A stretch of 64,000 nt of DNA from Marasmius tenuissimus (GCA_029532415.1 JAQOTA010000007.1:230275-294274); one strand, 5' to 3'; positions 46,040-58,034 are shown, counted from the first letter of the stretch. Notes: generated by a model from the sequence alone, not told the origin. Numbers and translations are program-made.

Positions 46040-48470
46040 AATGTAAGCTCAGGAAGCGGGCCTGTGTAGTGTTGCCAACGGCCGGCTCGGCTCGGCTCCG
46101 GCTCACGAGCCGCAGCTCAAACCGGGCCGCAGCTCCACGAGCCGTTGACAGCATACGGCTCGGCTCTTTGAGCTGCTCTGAGTGGTTCAGCTGCGGCTTG
46201 CGCCATCAAAAATTGATATATTTTACAGACCTTGTAGAAAGTGTAAATATGGTATCTAGATTACATTTGGGCTATTCTAAGTTGAAAGGTAGGCTAGTAG
46301 AAGGTGACTGTGGGTCCAGGTACTGGCCAAGCTATCCCTGCACGTGGCAACCCACCTGTAGATCGCTTTCCCACGCCAAGGCCAGGGCTTCCAAGCATGT
46401 AGAACCTTATAATTACTGGACTTTTTGTACTGTACAATGATCCACAGGAACCAACATACATTGACATATCTCTCAGACATCTCCCAGAGTCACCAACGGG
46501 TCAAAAAATGATGAGAAAAAATCAATATTTTTTGAGCAGCTCATACCGGCTAAACCGGTCTAGAACCGGTTCGGAGCCGCTCTGGTAAAACGGCTCCTGG
46601 TGAGCCAATTTACCGGAGCCGCTCTGGCCCGGTCCGGCTCTGAGCCGCTCGTGCTGCAGCTGGAGCCGAGCCAGTGGTAACACTAGGCCTGTGAAGACAT
46701 TATAGACAACCAAGGGGTCATTCACGGCAATTGGTGAAGATGAACGTCGTTCAGATACCGAGACCATAGAATTGAACATAGCAGAGACCTCAATGTCCTC
46801 CTGTTCGGTGTTGGTGTTGTTGCATGACAGGGAATCAGGGGTTAGGACCTTAGCGTCGTCGTGATCACATTGCTCAAAGTCATCTTCTGAGTCGCTGATG
46901 TACACTGGGGAGAAATCAACACCCAGTCAAACATAAGACAGACTAGCTTACCATGAATTGTTCGTTTCCGAAGGTTGCGTTTGACTGGCTTGACCTCTTC
47001 AACAACGGAGTCTGTATCGTCATACACTGATTCAGATCCACCATTGTTGTCAATCGGGCTACTGCCTTGGTCTGCCTCGCTTTCTGTGAAGTCGTTGATT
47101 GTGTCCCGATCCTCGTCATCACTTTTGGCTTTGTTGCAAGGCTGGGTCAATTGAGGAGGAAGAGTCCTTGATGGTCTGTTCCAAAGAAGCACAGTATGAG
47201 CCGTGCAACACGGGAAGGGTTGCCAAAGACCTCCCGAGCAAGTAGAAATGGTGAGACTCCTGATCAGGTATCAGTATAACTAGCTAATATGGCGAGTTGA
47301 AATGAGAATGTTAACACACACCTGCCATTGTGAATACCTCGCTTGTAGTGTACACTCCAGCTCCATGTGCAACCCGGCACTCTCGAAAGACCATAGATGC
47401 AAGCTTGCTTCCATGCACATCGCTCTTGCCATCCAGGAAGCGCTGCTCACTGATCCAATTTGCCATTGCATGCAAGAAACCAGGATAATCATACACAACG
47501 TGAATTGGTTTCTCAATCTTGTCTATTGATTTCCACCAATGCGGCTAAAAACCACAGGTTTACTGTTATTAGATAAAAGGGTAGAGAAGGGAAGAGAATG
47601 ATTCACAAACCTGAAATAGCAAATCCTTTGTTAGGAATGCCAATACATGTGTTTGGAATTTGATCGCAAGTCTGACTTTGAAGGGTCGTTCCTAAATAAA
47701 AAGTTAGAACCAGAAAACTGAGCTGCTAACTTGCACAAGCCTTCTTGTGGATGTGTGTTGTTGCTGTCCACTGGGTTTTGGTGTATAATTGTGGAGAAGA
47801 GTGCAGGAGATATGCAAACTAACAACAAAATAAATACCTAGAACACTCATTCAGAATAGAAACGTACTTCAAGTACCAGCCCTCCAAAATTTACAACCAT
47901 AGAACGACCGGTTGACGAGATCAAATCCGGTCCCCGTATAGCCAGACCCTCCAAAAGTTCGGTTGAAGAAGGCTTTGGCTTTGATTTCCGATACTCCTTT
48001 TCAAGTGAAGGAGGATAGAGAGGGGTCTGATTGGATTTTTGGCCTCGCTGAATTTTTGACCCTAGTTCCAGTTTATCAACAAAGCCCAGCCTAGCTTTTG
48101 TTTTTGTCGGACTCTTTAGTTGTTCTACATTTGTCTGATCTGCCCATAAGGCCACTACATCAAATACCAACACTCCGGTCTCTCGTTGTGCAACCTCAAA
48201 GGCATGTTTTGTTGTTAAAACATGAGCATGATCCTCCCAGAACTCTGGCATTGTATCTTCATAAACTGGTCAAATGTACATATATAAGCTAAAGTTTCCA
48301 AGCACACCTGTATTTGAAGGGTGAAGAGGACCTCAATCTGTGACAAGGGGGGTGGTTCTTGGTGGTTCAGGTCCAACCAGGCAACACACAGACATTGTAG
48401 AACATGCCATTGCCATGTGGTGATCAGCTGCTGATCATGAGAATTTTTGGAACTGGGTGCTATTTGTGAT
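46040..48470 (-). pseudogene. unrecognised gene carried inside the TIR element, decayed
   Basis: Protein-like blocks run right to left: WHVLQCLCVAWLDLNHQEPP ending FTLQIQ at 48308; MPEFWEDHAHVLTTKHAFEV to VVNFGGLVLE (48260-47870); RPFKVRLAIKFQTHVLAFLT (near 47690-47620); PHWWKSIDKIEKPIHVVYDY (near 47545-47490), running on through HGSKLASMVFRECRVAHGAG; PFLLAREVFGNPSRVARLI; then acidic serine-rich exons to about 46700. Many borders look like GT-AG introns, but phases clash in at least two joins and no start ATG is found before the first block. The nested MITE splits the end (NVFTG then PLPELTF). The blocks do not match a DDE transposase I know. Either a captured host gene fragment or the element's own decayed gene. 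Confidence 0.5.
46067..46685. mobile_element. nested hAT-type MITE, 619 bp
   Basis: TIRs start TAGTGTTGCCAACGG (left) and TAGTGTTACCACTGG (right, reverse complement). The perfect 8-bp target duplication GGCCTGTG stands at 46059-46066 and 46686-46693. Subterminal regions are packed with GGCTCGGCTC/GAGCCG repeats. The interior is AT-richer and encodes nothing recognised. It resembles the 8014 MITE in plan but not in sequence. Confidence 0.93.
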
Positions 48471-48492
48471 AGTCAGAGACTTTTGTTGCTGT

Positions 48493-48837
48493 AGGTCAGT
48501 CAATTCTGCTCAGAAGTGTTAGAAAATTGTTGTGAATACTTTTATACATCATATTTCAATGTTCTGATACATAGCTTAGCTTAGTAAACTATGCCTGAGG
48601 TGTGAGGGACGACTAAAGATGTGGGATACGTGTGGGAATTAGCCTAGGCACCTATAAGCGCGTGTGTGAAATTCCGCGGGGAAACCTGATTGCGCGCGCG
48701 CGGAAGTTTTAGCAGCCGCGCGAAAAACCTGGAGTATGCGCGGGAAAGGTAGAATACGCGGGGGAAAAGCTACAATACGGGGGGACACTAAAGTTAGGTC
48801 GGGGGGCATTTTATTTTTTTCCCATTTTAACACTCAT
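48493..48837. repeat. right terminal inverted repeat of the 3.57 kb element
   Basis: Inverted copy of 45268-45612. Confidence 0.85.
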
Positions 48838-48845
48838 ATTGAACT

Positions 48846-51800
48846 ACTGAATCGCTCGCCTATTCTCTTGCTCCTTTTAGACAGATGCAACAGCATAGGT
48901 GGTCGTCAAGGGCAAACCCCAGGAAATGCTGTAGGGTTAAGTTGAGGGCAGGACAGCGGAAACGAGCGCGAAGTTTCTCCGGGTCGTGGGAGGTGCGTTC
49001 TTCTCTGAGTTTGCCATACTCATGGCCCATTTCACGCCTTGAAATTCACACTATCGTTCTTGTTCACACCTGCTGTCATAATGAACCAAGCTCGACCCTG
49101 CAGCACAAAGGTAATGAAAGTATAGGGGATGCAAGATATACTCAGCCTGGGCCGCCGATCTTGAGTGGAACTGGCCTACTTAGTGGACGTACACATAGAT
49201 TTCAATTTATCCTCGTAGTAGTGACTACCAGGTAGACAAAAAGATATATGCTCTTAGTACTTACCCGTGCCGGCAGGAAAGCCCGGGTGCACCTTCCTGG
49301 CGTTGAACGTCGAGCTCTAGGATCGAACGTTGAGGCTTGTGAAAGTGAGAGCTTCGCCGCGAGTGACACTTTAGTGGAACCGCAAGTGGAATCGGGTCGT
49401 CAGAAGGCCTGGGCATGGTTTGCCCTACTAACCACCCTCGCTGGTGCTGTACAGGGCCCGGAGAGTTTCTCTGACATCCTCAAAGGCGGGTCTATACTTT
49501 GCCGGATTTTTCTCATCCCCCGCGGAACACTTCTCTTGAGTTTTCGCTGCCTATCTTACCGCAAGTTGCACGTCGATATAGTTTCTCGATGAGATGACCA
49601 GCCGTATAATCAAGGGGTGTCACCCGGGCATCTTGGTCATATGGGGTAGGGGGGGGAGGGGGGGTCCCCGAGGCCTTAAGGTCAAAAAGTGACCCCCTCT
49701 CAAGTATGTTCTGGAAGGGCCTTGGGAGCACTTTTCAGATTTTTGAACCCTCATTCAGGATGTTGGGAAGCTGTGGAATGAAGCAATCAGCAAAAACTAC
49801 CTATACTTGTGTGTTTTGCCCCAAAACCCGGCATCAATTGTACAGGTTGCCAGATTCGGAAGGTGTGTCCCACCAGAAATAGAGTTCATAGTCCGGGTTC
49901 CGGACCTTCCTATTAAACGTACCATATTATAATCCAGCCCGCTCAACTTCTACCAGTACCTGGAGGCTCTTGGTACCTATTCTGCAGCTTTAGCACCTGT
50001 TCAGGCCAGGAAATACACCATCAGGATCTGTTTACTAGGGGGGTGATAACACGTGACTATGGAAATCACCTTCCCAAAATGGAATATGCCGCACGGCAGC
50101 AAGAAGTTCTCGCTACTGAAGCTTTGCCCAATCTTCTCGTCCACCAACCTCATGTCTCGAGTTACTCAAAAGACTGAGGTCACAGCCTGTCACTTTCTGT
50201 GGGACTTTTGATTCGACATTCACTTTCACTGCCGCTTTGGATTCTCCTTTTCACAGTGCATGTCGCTCGCGTCGAACTCTGTGTTAGGTTACGATCGATA
50301 ATGAGTTACAAGATCAGAAACATTTTTCTGAAGGCCCGAAGTTGCACACACGATACTCAGTCACTTATAGCATGACTCAAGTCTTGATGTCAGCCGCCTC
50401 GCACCGACCGCTCCTAAGGAGATGTTTTAGGACCAAGATGGGTCAGGTTGAACCATTTCAGACTATTTCTAGTAACTGTGAGGCATGTTGCAGGGTCAGT
50501 TAAAGATAGACTGGCTGCTTTTCCATCTGAAGTTTCCGATGCTGCCGCATGCGGCGTCACATCCTGTTTGGATTATCAAACAAAATTGTACGACGTGATC
50601 TTACATCAGTCATCAGTTAAGCCTATGGATCCACACATCCCTAAAAGCAGAAGAAGCCCGAACATTGATACCTAACGGCACCTCTTGGACTGGCAAACGC
50701 GCGGTAAACAGGAAGAAAGGTCGAGTGCTTTTGGGTGGGGGACACAATGATGTAGGAGGAGAAATGTATTACACGGCAGGGTCCAGATGGAACGAGGATG
50801 AACTTGAACAGAAGATCTTCTGTACCACGATAGACAACAGACAACAATATCCAGCTCTCCGAATGAAGATCATCAGTCGCAGATGCCATTTTTTTCACCA
50901 TCATGCATCGCCTCGTAGGATCAACAGAGGTGAGGTGTGGAGTCGATTTGCAGCTTCCGGGGTACAATCTTGCCTCCATGTGGCAAGAGCATCGGGACAT
51001 TCCCCGGTTGGAGCAAGGCCGTTCATACTGCGTTGGCCGCCAGGGTGCTTGAGATGGCAGCGGGAGATGTACACAGTAACATTTCATCTGATCCACTAGT
51101 GGACGGGTATGGATGCGATAAAATCCATACCTTGCTGATGTGGTTGGCACTGGTACCGATTTGCTCCTCAGATAAACAGTAAGCACTAGTTATCTCAGCC
51201 GCCAGCGCGACGCCGAAAGGGCCACTATTCAGAGCGACCTTACATTTTGGAAGCAATGGGATTTTAGATACCTGAAACATATGTTTCTATCCGCATCATG
51301 AGCGTGTAGTCCGAGTAAACTGAAGGATGACGAGACACGTTTAGACATTAAACGAGGACAAAAGTGAGATGACAAAACAGTCACGAAACGTACATTTACT
51401 CCGTGATCAGATGAGCCTTTGAGACGCCGAAGTATGCAGAGCTTCAAATTCAGTGCTGAAACTTATGTGGGGAATCAGGATTGAGAATATCTCAATGACA
51501 ACCAGATTCATATTACTGTCTTATGTACAGTATCAATGGATTGGACATCGACGTGCCTTTTCATACTTGCCCCACAATTTCCTGAAGGAGTGCACTTGTA
51601 TATACCAAGTTCTCAGAGGTAAGTGGCAATGGTTCGTTACGAAAATCAGGGTATCTTGAAGAGGTCCCCAAGTCAATTGAGGCCATGCTTATCTTTCTCA
51701 ATGTTCAAGTGCTTTCTCATTATGTAGGATATGAATGTGTTTAGTATGATATGCCTTCCGAGTTTCTAGCTCCTAACGCAGCTTTGTTGCAGAATCGAGG

Positions 51801-52043
51801 TCCGTCGTCAACTTCATTCCTTCGGCGATCATCCACATGAGGTGCGCGGTCGCCAAGAGCCCCTGTCGTCCAGAAGGCTATTCTGATCATCGGATTTGGA
51901 ATGAAAAGAGTGATATTCGATGGAGCATCCCGTGACTTCTCTTAGGCTTTGTAGGAATCCTTTTTTAGATTGTGATCAGATATATAGTCCCTTCGCAGCC
52001 TCAGTGCCATACCATCAGTCTCTCCAACTGTGGAGCAAACCCG
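48846..52043. other. gap without a confident gene
   Basis: Open frames at 49248-49592 and 50641-51186 lack family motifs. On the minus strand 51420-51020 shows exon-like pieces (SDYTLMMRIETYVS, CKVALNSGPFGVALAAEITS) between plausible splice sites, perhaps a gene relic. A G-run tract lies at 49645-49675. Confidence 0.35.
49645..49675 (+). other. guanine-run tract, possible G-quadruplex
   Basis: Three G-runs of 4, 8 and 7 bases separated by one or two bases (GGGGTAGGGGGGGGAGGGGG and on). The 7- and 8-base runs can each supply two G-tracts, enough for a four-tract quadruplex. Confidence 0.5.
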
Positions 52044-53735
52044 ATGTCTGTTATTCCGATAGCTACGATCCCTCCGGAGCTCTATACAACGACGGCGATT
52101 GAGCATGAGATGCTTTTTCGAGTGAGTCAAAGTTGCTTTGTTTCCTAACCATTCTTATTCGGTTTATACTATCCAACAGTACTTCAACGGTGGGTACTCC
52201 ACGGGTCGCTCACGTTCCAAAGTTCTAAAGACTCCTTCATTATATTGCATTTAGCTGCTGGAGGGATTTTATGGGTTTACGATACCCTTCTCACGTTCAA
52301 CCTCGAGCTCTCCCATGTATGGGCGTCAATGAATCCTCGGAAGAGGGGGGCTTTCCGGGTGACTGGGGCGGGTTTCAACCTACTCTACCTTATCCAACGT
52401 TACCTACCCCTCTTCGACAGGGTAGCCTTGGATCTATATTGTGGGTCCGGTTGTTTGCGGCAGTGAACCATAAATCTGACCGAGGCATCTCACAGTCTTG
52501 TTAGGACCCACAAGCGCCGATCAGTGTGCCCTAACGTATAGGCTAAGTGCATGTCAGATTATCCCTTTCGTCGCCACCTGCCTGCTTCGCCACTCATTGA
52601 ACACTTGTAGGGAGCTCCTTAACTGGTGTAGCAATCTCCGAGCGTAAGATGTTTTCTTGATCCACGGTCAACCCCATTTTCATTACTGTTCAATAGTCGT
52701 CCTGAGCGTTCGGATATGGGCCGTTTGGCGTCGTGGTCGAATAGTTACAGCAATCCTACTCCTCATGATGGTGGGGTGTGTCGTACCGGCACTGATCTTC
52801 TACGACAAATTCAGCAAAGGCGTTCGATGTCAGTTACGTTGTCCTCTTTTCACACACACGACTAATCTCTGTCTCACTTTCTAGTTCCAGACCCGACTCC
52901 AACTACTGGTATTGTCGGGTTTGGCGCATGTTTCTACCTAATATCGAATAAAGATATTGTTGTGTGCTGGATTCTGCTCATGGTTTATGACACTGGTAGG
53001 TCCATACACAGCATGAGCAGATCCAACGCTCGAGTTAATCAAATTTCCAGTCAGTTTTGTCCTGATGGCTATACCTGGCTTCAAAGCTTGTAAGGCTGAA
53101 GATTGTTGCATATGTGCTTTAAGGTCTGAACTTGCTCTTAGTTCGATCCGGAGGACATTCTCACCTCGTGAGAGTTATTTATCGAGACGGTCTGTCCGAA
53201 TAATGACGTTTCCATGTAAACGTGCTCAAAACCGTGCTTCATCTAGGGGTCATATACTATGGCTTGATCTTCTGTGAGCGACTCGTGAAAAACGCGAAAT
53301 GAACTCACTCACAGGCATGAATATGGACAGTGGTATCGTTGATCAACGTCATAATAATATTAATCTTACCGGTGAGTTTTGCGCGGTATATATTCGAGAC
53401 GATTACAGAATCATTCTTCAACTCACCATGTTCGGAATCGAAGCTTTCTTACACTCCCATAATCTCCCCGTACGTTCGTAGATACTCAGAGACTCTTCTC
53501 GGTCTATCTTATCCTCTCCTACAGATTCGAGCGGATCCTGCATTCGATCCTCGCTAGCCGGGCGATTCTTCACATTCGGAAGGCGGCCTCGGAAGACAGT
53601 ATTCATAGCGGGGGCATGGATGACCCGGGTGTTGGGTCTGAACGCTCTGGTTATATTGAGATGTTGTTTGCAGAGAATGGGGTGATGCGGACAAGGAATG
53701 AGCCGGAGGTACCGATAGAGCATAATCGAGGGTAG
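52044..53735 (+). CDS. DUF6533-like multi-helix membrane protein, paralogue 2
   Basis: Phase-consistent exons: 52044-52121, 52180-52189 (a 10-bp microexon), 52255-52440, 52496-52546, 52611-52643, 52697-52828, 52885-52995, 53051-53089, about 53140-53190, about 53248-53274, 53331-53371, and a last exon from about 53525 to TAG 53735. ATG 52044 gives MSVIPIATIPPELYTTTAIE. Then AAGGILWVYDTLLTFNLELS (the family's DxLLT..E segment), QRYLPLF, ELVLSVRIWAVWRRGR, a helix ILLLMMVGCVVPALIF, YRDGVIYYGLIFLVSLINVI, and the typical end FERILHSILASRAILHIRKA. Probably a seven-helix membrane protein of unknown role. The join between 53372 and 53525 is unresolved; a small extra exon there has a phase conflict, so slight damage is possible. 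Confidence 0.75.
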
Positions 53736-53739
53736 TGAG

Positions 53740-54468
53740 TCTACATTAGAAGGATGGGAGGGGGACCTAGAATCGCGGCATAGATACTGTTAAAACTGCC
53801 AGTGACTCCAATCTCGGGTTTCCTGGATAGCATGTCACCAGTCAAGTGGCTTGATTTGGCACAGGCCGCGAAGCCAGGATTCGGCGTACTTACTTCGAGG
53901 GACTCGATCACCCTCGTAGGCTCCCCATATTTAGCAAGGATAATCGAAGGTTTTTCTGGTTTTATTTTGGTGCGAGCCGCGATAATGATAGTGGTGAGCT
54001 GCTGGTACTAGTGTCGGCCAACCGTCAACGACAATGCCTCAGTCGTTCAGCGACCAACTTTAGGGCCGACTCCAAGTTTTGTTCATCAGCGTCTACAGTC
54101 GAGCTAACCTTATGACTTCCGCTTGCAGAGGCGAGCACGTAAATGAATACAGCGGTCCTCAGCGGTCCTCCACCGACTCGTTGAGGTCATCTTCCCGATG
54201 AGTACCATGAGAACGACAGGATAGAACCAAAACGCAAGACAACTATAATCCACCAGAACTTGTGTGTCAAGAACGAAGCGCAACCCGGTAGGTAAACGGA
54301 GATTGTGGATGAAAGCAAAGATATTGGATGGGAGGCTGAAGTATCGCTAGTAATTTTACATCAAATCTCGCGAAATGGGTCGTAAAAGGTGGGAAACTGG
54401 ATTCGTAAACATGTCAGCGGGTCAACACCACCCGAATAGCGTATTGAACGCCTCCAACTCTTCAGGCC
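53740..54468 (-). other. possible membrane-protein fragment
   Basis: On the minus strand near 54320-54190 one frame reads FIHNLRLPTGLRFVLDTQVL, then AFWFYPVVLMVLIGKM, a hydrophobic, exon-like stretch, but no start, stop or partner exon can be fixed. Nothing else is seen here. Confidence 0.2.
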
Positions 54469-55421
54469 TCAGGAGTCGGCAATGTCAGAGAGGGATGAGG
54501 GAACATTACTGATGTCTTCGAGAATGGAACCGGCAGACAGACTAGTGGGACATTCCTGTACTGGCACACACACCAAAGCTTTTTGAGCAGTTAGAGAGAT
54601 GTCCGTGGCAAGATACATGCTTCTGTCAAAATAGTGGCCTATCTCAACCGGCACCTCTTCTAGAGTCTTCTCGTCTAGGTAGAGCTGAGGGTATTCAAAA
54701 TCTTCGAGCTCAGGCGAGGATACCGTGAGACGATGAGTGAAGGTGAAGTCATAATGTTGATTGATTGCGAGCAGCGACGAAGAAGCGGCACCATCATTGT
54801 GATGGGATTCCGAAGGGGTGTTCGTGCTGGTTTCCCTGGAGGAGATAAGAGCCTCTTCATGATCAACAACGGAAGATTGTTATAGCGACGGTTCGAGGAG
54901 ACCATCTGCCTCACGGACGGATAGTTCAGCGCCATCAGGCGTAGTGGCCTCAACAGAGATTGCGATGGGTTGATTGGATGGAGCAATAACAGAAGTCAAA
55001 GGAGAAGCTAGATCTTGAGCCATGCTACGCGTTCTTCGCCTCTTCAGTCTTCGAGCAGCCACTCCAGATGCAGCCGGCTGCTCAGGTAGGTGCTCGTCAT
55101 CATCCGCTCCCTCCCAGCACACGCGAATCGCTTCCTGGCACAAGGCTGATACTTGTAGTCAGGATATCGCTCTTTGTGCTCATATGTTGCCACCTCAGCC
55201 CTGGCTTCATACTTTACTTTCTCCTGCGGATCTAGTGCGTTCCAACGTCTACCCAGAATCTTCGATATCGGTGTATTCATCATTCCCTCGAACTCGGCAT
55301 TCCGAGAAGTATCCTTGCGATAAAGAATCTATGCATTCGGTGGCCAAAGAGGTTTTCCATCATCCGCATTTTGCTCATCTACGCCCTCGGGCTCCCGGGC
55401 TCTCTTCTTGTACCGTGACAT
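54469..55421 (-). pseudogene. HMG-box transcription factor (MATA_HMG type), inactivated
   Basis: ATG 55421 opens MSRYKKRAREPEGVDEQN, then the HMG-box start WPPNA*ILYRKDTSRNAEF, where * is TAG (55329-55331, codon 31). The box continues TPISKILGRRWNALDPQEKV and YKYQP. Near 55145 the frame shifts: the sequel (GADDDEHLPEQPAASGVAAR, then RRLKRRRTRSM) is in another frame. A TAA at 54880-54882 interrupts EPSL*QSSVVDHEE, after which the frame is open to TGA 54469-54471. In this family the position after PPNA is usually Trp or Phe; TGG to TAG and CAA to TAA are single C:G to T:A changes. Intact relatives bind DNA and act in mating and pheromone signalling. Three lesions make this a pseudogene. Confidence 0.85.
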
Positions 55422-55429
55422 CTTAATTC

Positions 55430-56031
55430 GGTGCAGACGATAAGCAATTGTTAACACTGATGAGAGTTTGGGAAACGCTGACCGGTACACGCTTGAAAGA
55501 GTAGTAATACAGCACGGTTGAAGACAGGTAAGGTGCATGGACGAAAATTGAGGTTGCAGACGTTCATTTTTAAGGCAGGCTGAGGCTCCCACAATGACCG
55601 CATTCAACAATCAACGAAAATTGCCGAGGGTGCCGTAACTTAGAACTACCTTGTCTGAACCATTGCATCAATCGGAATCGAGGTTCATTGTCAGTCTCGG
55701 CAAAACATATACTCACGCTCTCTTGGTGTCTATGGCACCCTCAGCTGAAAGTTAGGTCTCAGCGAGTTTCAATGCTCGCTACAGGAAAACTAGAATTGGC
55801 AGGCTAAAGAATCAAGATGCTCACACGTCATTGTCCCCTATCGGCCCCATTTGGGGCAGTTTGACACCGAATCCCAGCAATCACGCGGATTATCTCTTAG
55901 GTTTTCCCCCCAAAGATCATTCTCTGCATCGAACCTCGATCATCGAGACAACATCGCCGAGGTAATCCCTGTTGTCAATAGCTCAATGATCCACCTAGTT
56001 GACTTTCAACTTTTTCAGACCACGTTAAACA
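55430..56031. other. gap without a supported gene
   Basis: Upstream region shared by the divergent HMG-box relic and the MYND gene; no motif identified. Confidence 0.4.
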
Positions 56032-58034
56032 ATGGACAACCTACACGATGAAATAGTACTGGATTACCCGTTTCTCAATCACTGCTACAGCCGTTTCAAA
56101 TCACCCGCGAATGCATTGCGCCATCTAGAGAAGGTCAGAAACCCACCAAAGGTGGTCAGCACCAAGCGTCGAAGCCCAGAAATTGAGACTGCCGTGGAAT
56201 TCCTGGCATGTTTGGTCGCCCACAATGCCTTTGTTGATCACGACGGTCATGATAACGGTGCCTTGAGCCACATCAGTAGCCGGAGGAACGGGATAGCCAT
56301 CTTCGTCTCATGGGTGCTTTTCTTGTTGACAAATGTTGTCCTGGCAGAAGAGCTACCGACAACCATTGATGGCGTCAAGGCTCGCGCTCGCTCCTTCGCC
56401 TATATCCCTTACTTGATTGGTTTTCCGAACGATCAAAGCATCCTGTTGAGCATGATGCGTTCATACCCTTCCCTACAACCGCTTTTGATGCAGGGGTGGT
56501 GTAAGTCTATTGATGAGACGGATCCAACCTGGGGATTTTGGTCTATGCTAGTGGCGAATCTGTTCTACGGCAGCACTGCCCTCTCTTCCTTCCGTCCCAA
56601 TCCGCAGGGCCTATCTGGTGGTCCCTACACAGAGGGAGAGGATCTCGGACTCATGTTTACCCGACATTTACATCACGAAGCTCGAAGGGTTCGGTTCATG
56701 CCCGTGGACGAACTGCGACATCTGAAGATGTACGTACTTTGCCTTTCGCCGGGTGCGACTCTTCGCGAGGGCCCATTCCAGGACATTGCTGTACGAGTTC
56801 ATTGCATCCCTGCACTCATCTTGCTCGTCTCGAAATGTCTGAAAAGACGTTTCGTCGTGCATACCAGCTCCACGGAGGAGGATTCTAGGGAAATTACACT
56901 CATCCACGAGGTCGTGTCAACTTCTTTGTCGTATCTGAAAGAGTTGATGGACGGGACCTTGTCGGTACGGTGGAGTTTGAACGCTGGGATAGTCAAGGTG
57001 CTACTCCACATACCCACGTCGTTGTTCGCTCACGATAGGGCGATGCCTTCGGAGCTCTCCTTGGTTGGGCGGGCGACAGAGGCCCTAGAAGGCATATCGA
57101 AATTTCTAGTATATCCCCCGATTCTACACGCCTTTCTCAAGTCGGTCGATCGATTGTCAACAACGGAGATAGAGAGGACGCTGTTAGTATACGCCCCGGC
57201 GGTATGGATGTGCTGGATAAGCGCCACAGAAAAAGCGAGTGCTCTCCGCGCACTTCGTCGGGAATTGAAGCGAAATCCGTCATTTATGTGCAGCAACCCA
57301 AATGTATGTGATTCATCACTCTCCCAGGTTTGCCTCAACACATCTAACCCATGGAATCGAGTGTCTCTCGATGGATTTGAGTTTCTCGGAGGGGGAACAC
57401 AGAAAAAGAGGACACGGGAAAAGGTCCAATTATTCTGTCTGCTCGTCTTGCGAGACGATGATGTACTGCTCCGTCGAGTGTCAAAGAGTACAATGGAGAG
57501 GCGGACATCGAGCGGAGTGCCAGACTTACAGAGAAATCAGAGAAGGTCCGTAACATTGCCCTCTTTCGAATACAAATAATCATAACATCTGTCTGGCCTA
57601 TAGCGAGCTTGCTACAAATTTCCGACTACGATACTCAGTTCGGCCATGCGTGGATGCAAGTGTATCTCCGAGGATGGAATGATCTGGTCTGGGCGCGTAT
57701 AGCTGCTTATCGCTCTACCTTATCACGAAGATTGAGCACGCTCACCGAAGAGGAGCGCCTCATCCTGAGCGAGATCAAGACTCCGCTTGCGGTTCTTGAT
57801 CTCATGCAGCCAGGGCTTCCCGACGAGAGTTGCCTATCTCTCACGAATGTGACGGCTTTTTCAGCGAGCGAGGCTGGAAAGTTATATCCCAGCATTGCAT
57901 CTGAAGTGTTGACCACTTGGAGAGGGCAACGGGTCGACAACGGTACGCTTTTGGTAGTTGGGCTCTTCCCTCGAGATGGAACGCATCCTTGGTTATTTTA
58001 CAAGGTCCTAGACCTTCCTTCGCTCTCTTCATAG
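56032..58034 (+). CDS. MYND-type zinc finger protein, paralogue 2 (628 aa)
   Basis: Exons 56032-57303, 57362-57545 and 57604-58034; the third exon is exactly as long (431 bp) as that of paralogue 1, and both introns sit at the same places and phases. ATG 56032 gives MDNLHDEIVLDYPFLNHCYS. Residues 1-420 are a helical region; the finger is CSNPNC split by intron 1, then CSSCETMMYCSVEC and GGHRAEC, keeping all zinc ligands. The end (TLLVVGLFPRDGTHPWLFYK) matches paralogue 1. The open frame read on past 57303 to 57579 is out of frame with the finger and is not used. Intron 1 ends at CGAG (57361), not at the earlier CCCAG, because only that choice keeps the finger. Role unknown. Confidence 0.87.

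Larger units (their letters stand above)
45268..48837. mobile_element. 3.57 kb DNA transposon-like element with TIRs of at least 345 bp
   Basis: The first 345 bp (ATGAGTGTTAAAATGGGAAA...) recur inverted at 48493-48837, and weaker similarity extends to about 390 bp. The arms include GC-alternating tracts (GCGCGCGCGC) and TACTAAGCTAAGCTATG. Direct repeats GTTGAACT (45260-45267) and ATTGAACT (48838-48845) flank the element, a probable 8-bp target duplication with one change. It carries the gene remnant at 46040-48470 and the nested MITE at 46067-46685. No transposase is recognised, so it is probably non-autonomous or of an unfamiliar family. Confidence 0.85.

Noticed and set aside
57304..57579. 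Extension of MYND paralogue 2 exon 1 through an open frame
   Set aside because: That frame misses the zinc finger. Splicing 57303 to 57362 restores it and matches paralogue 1.
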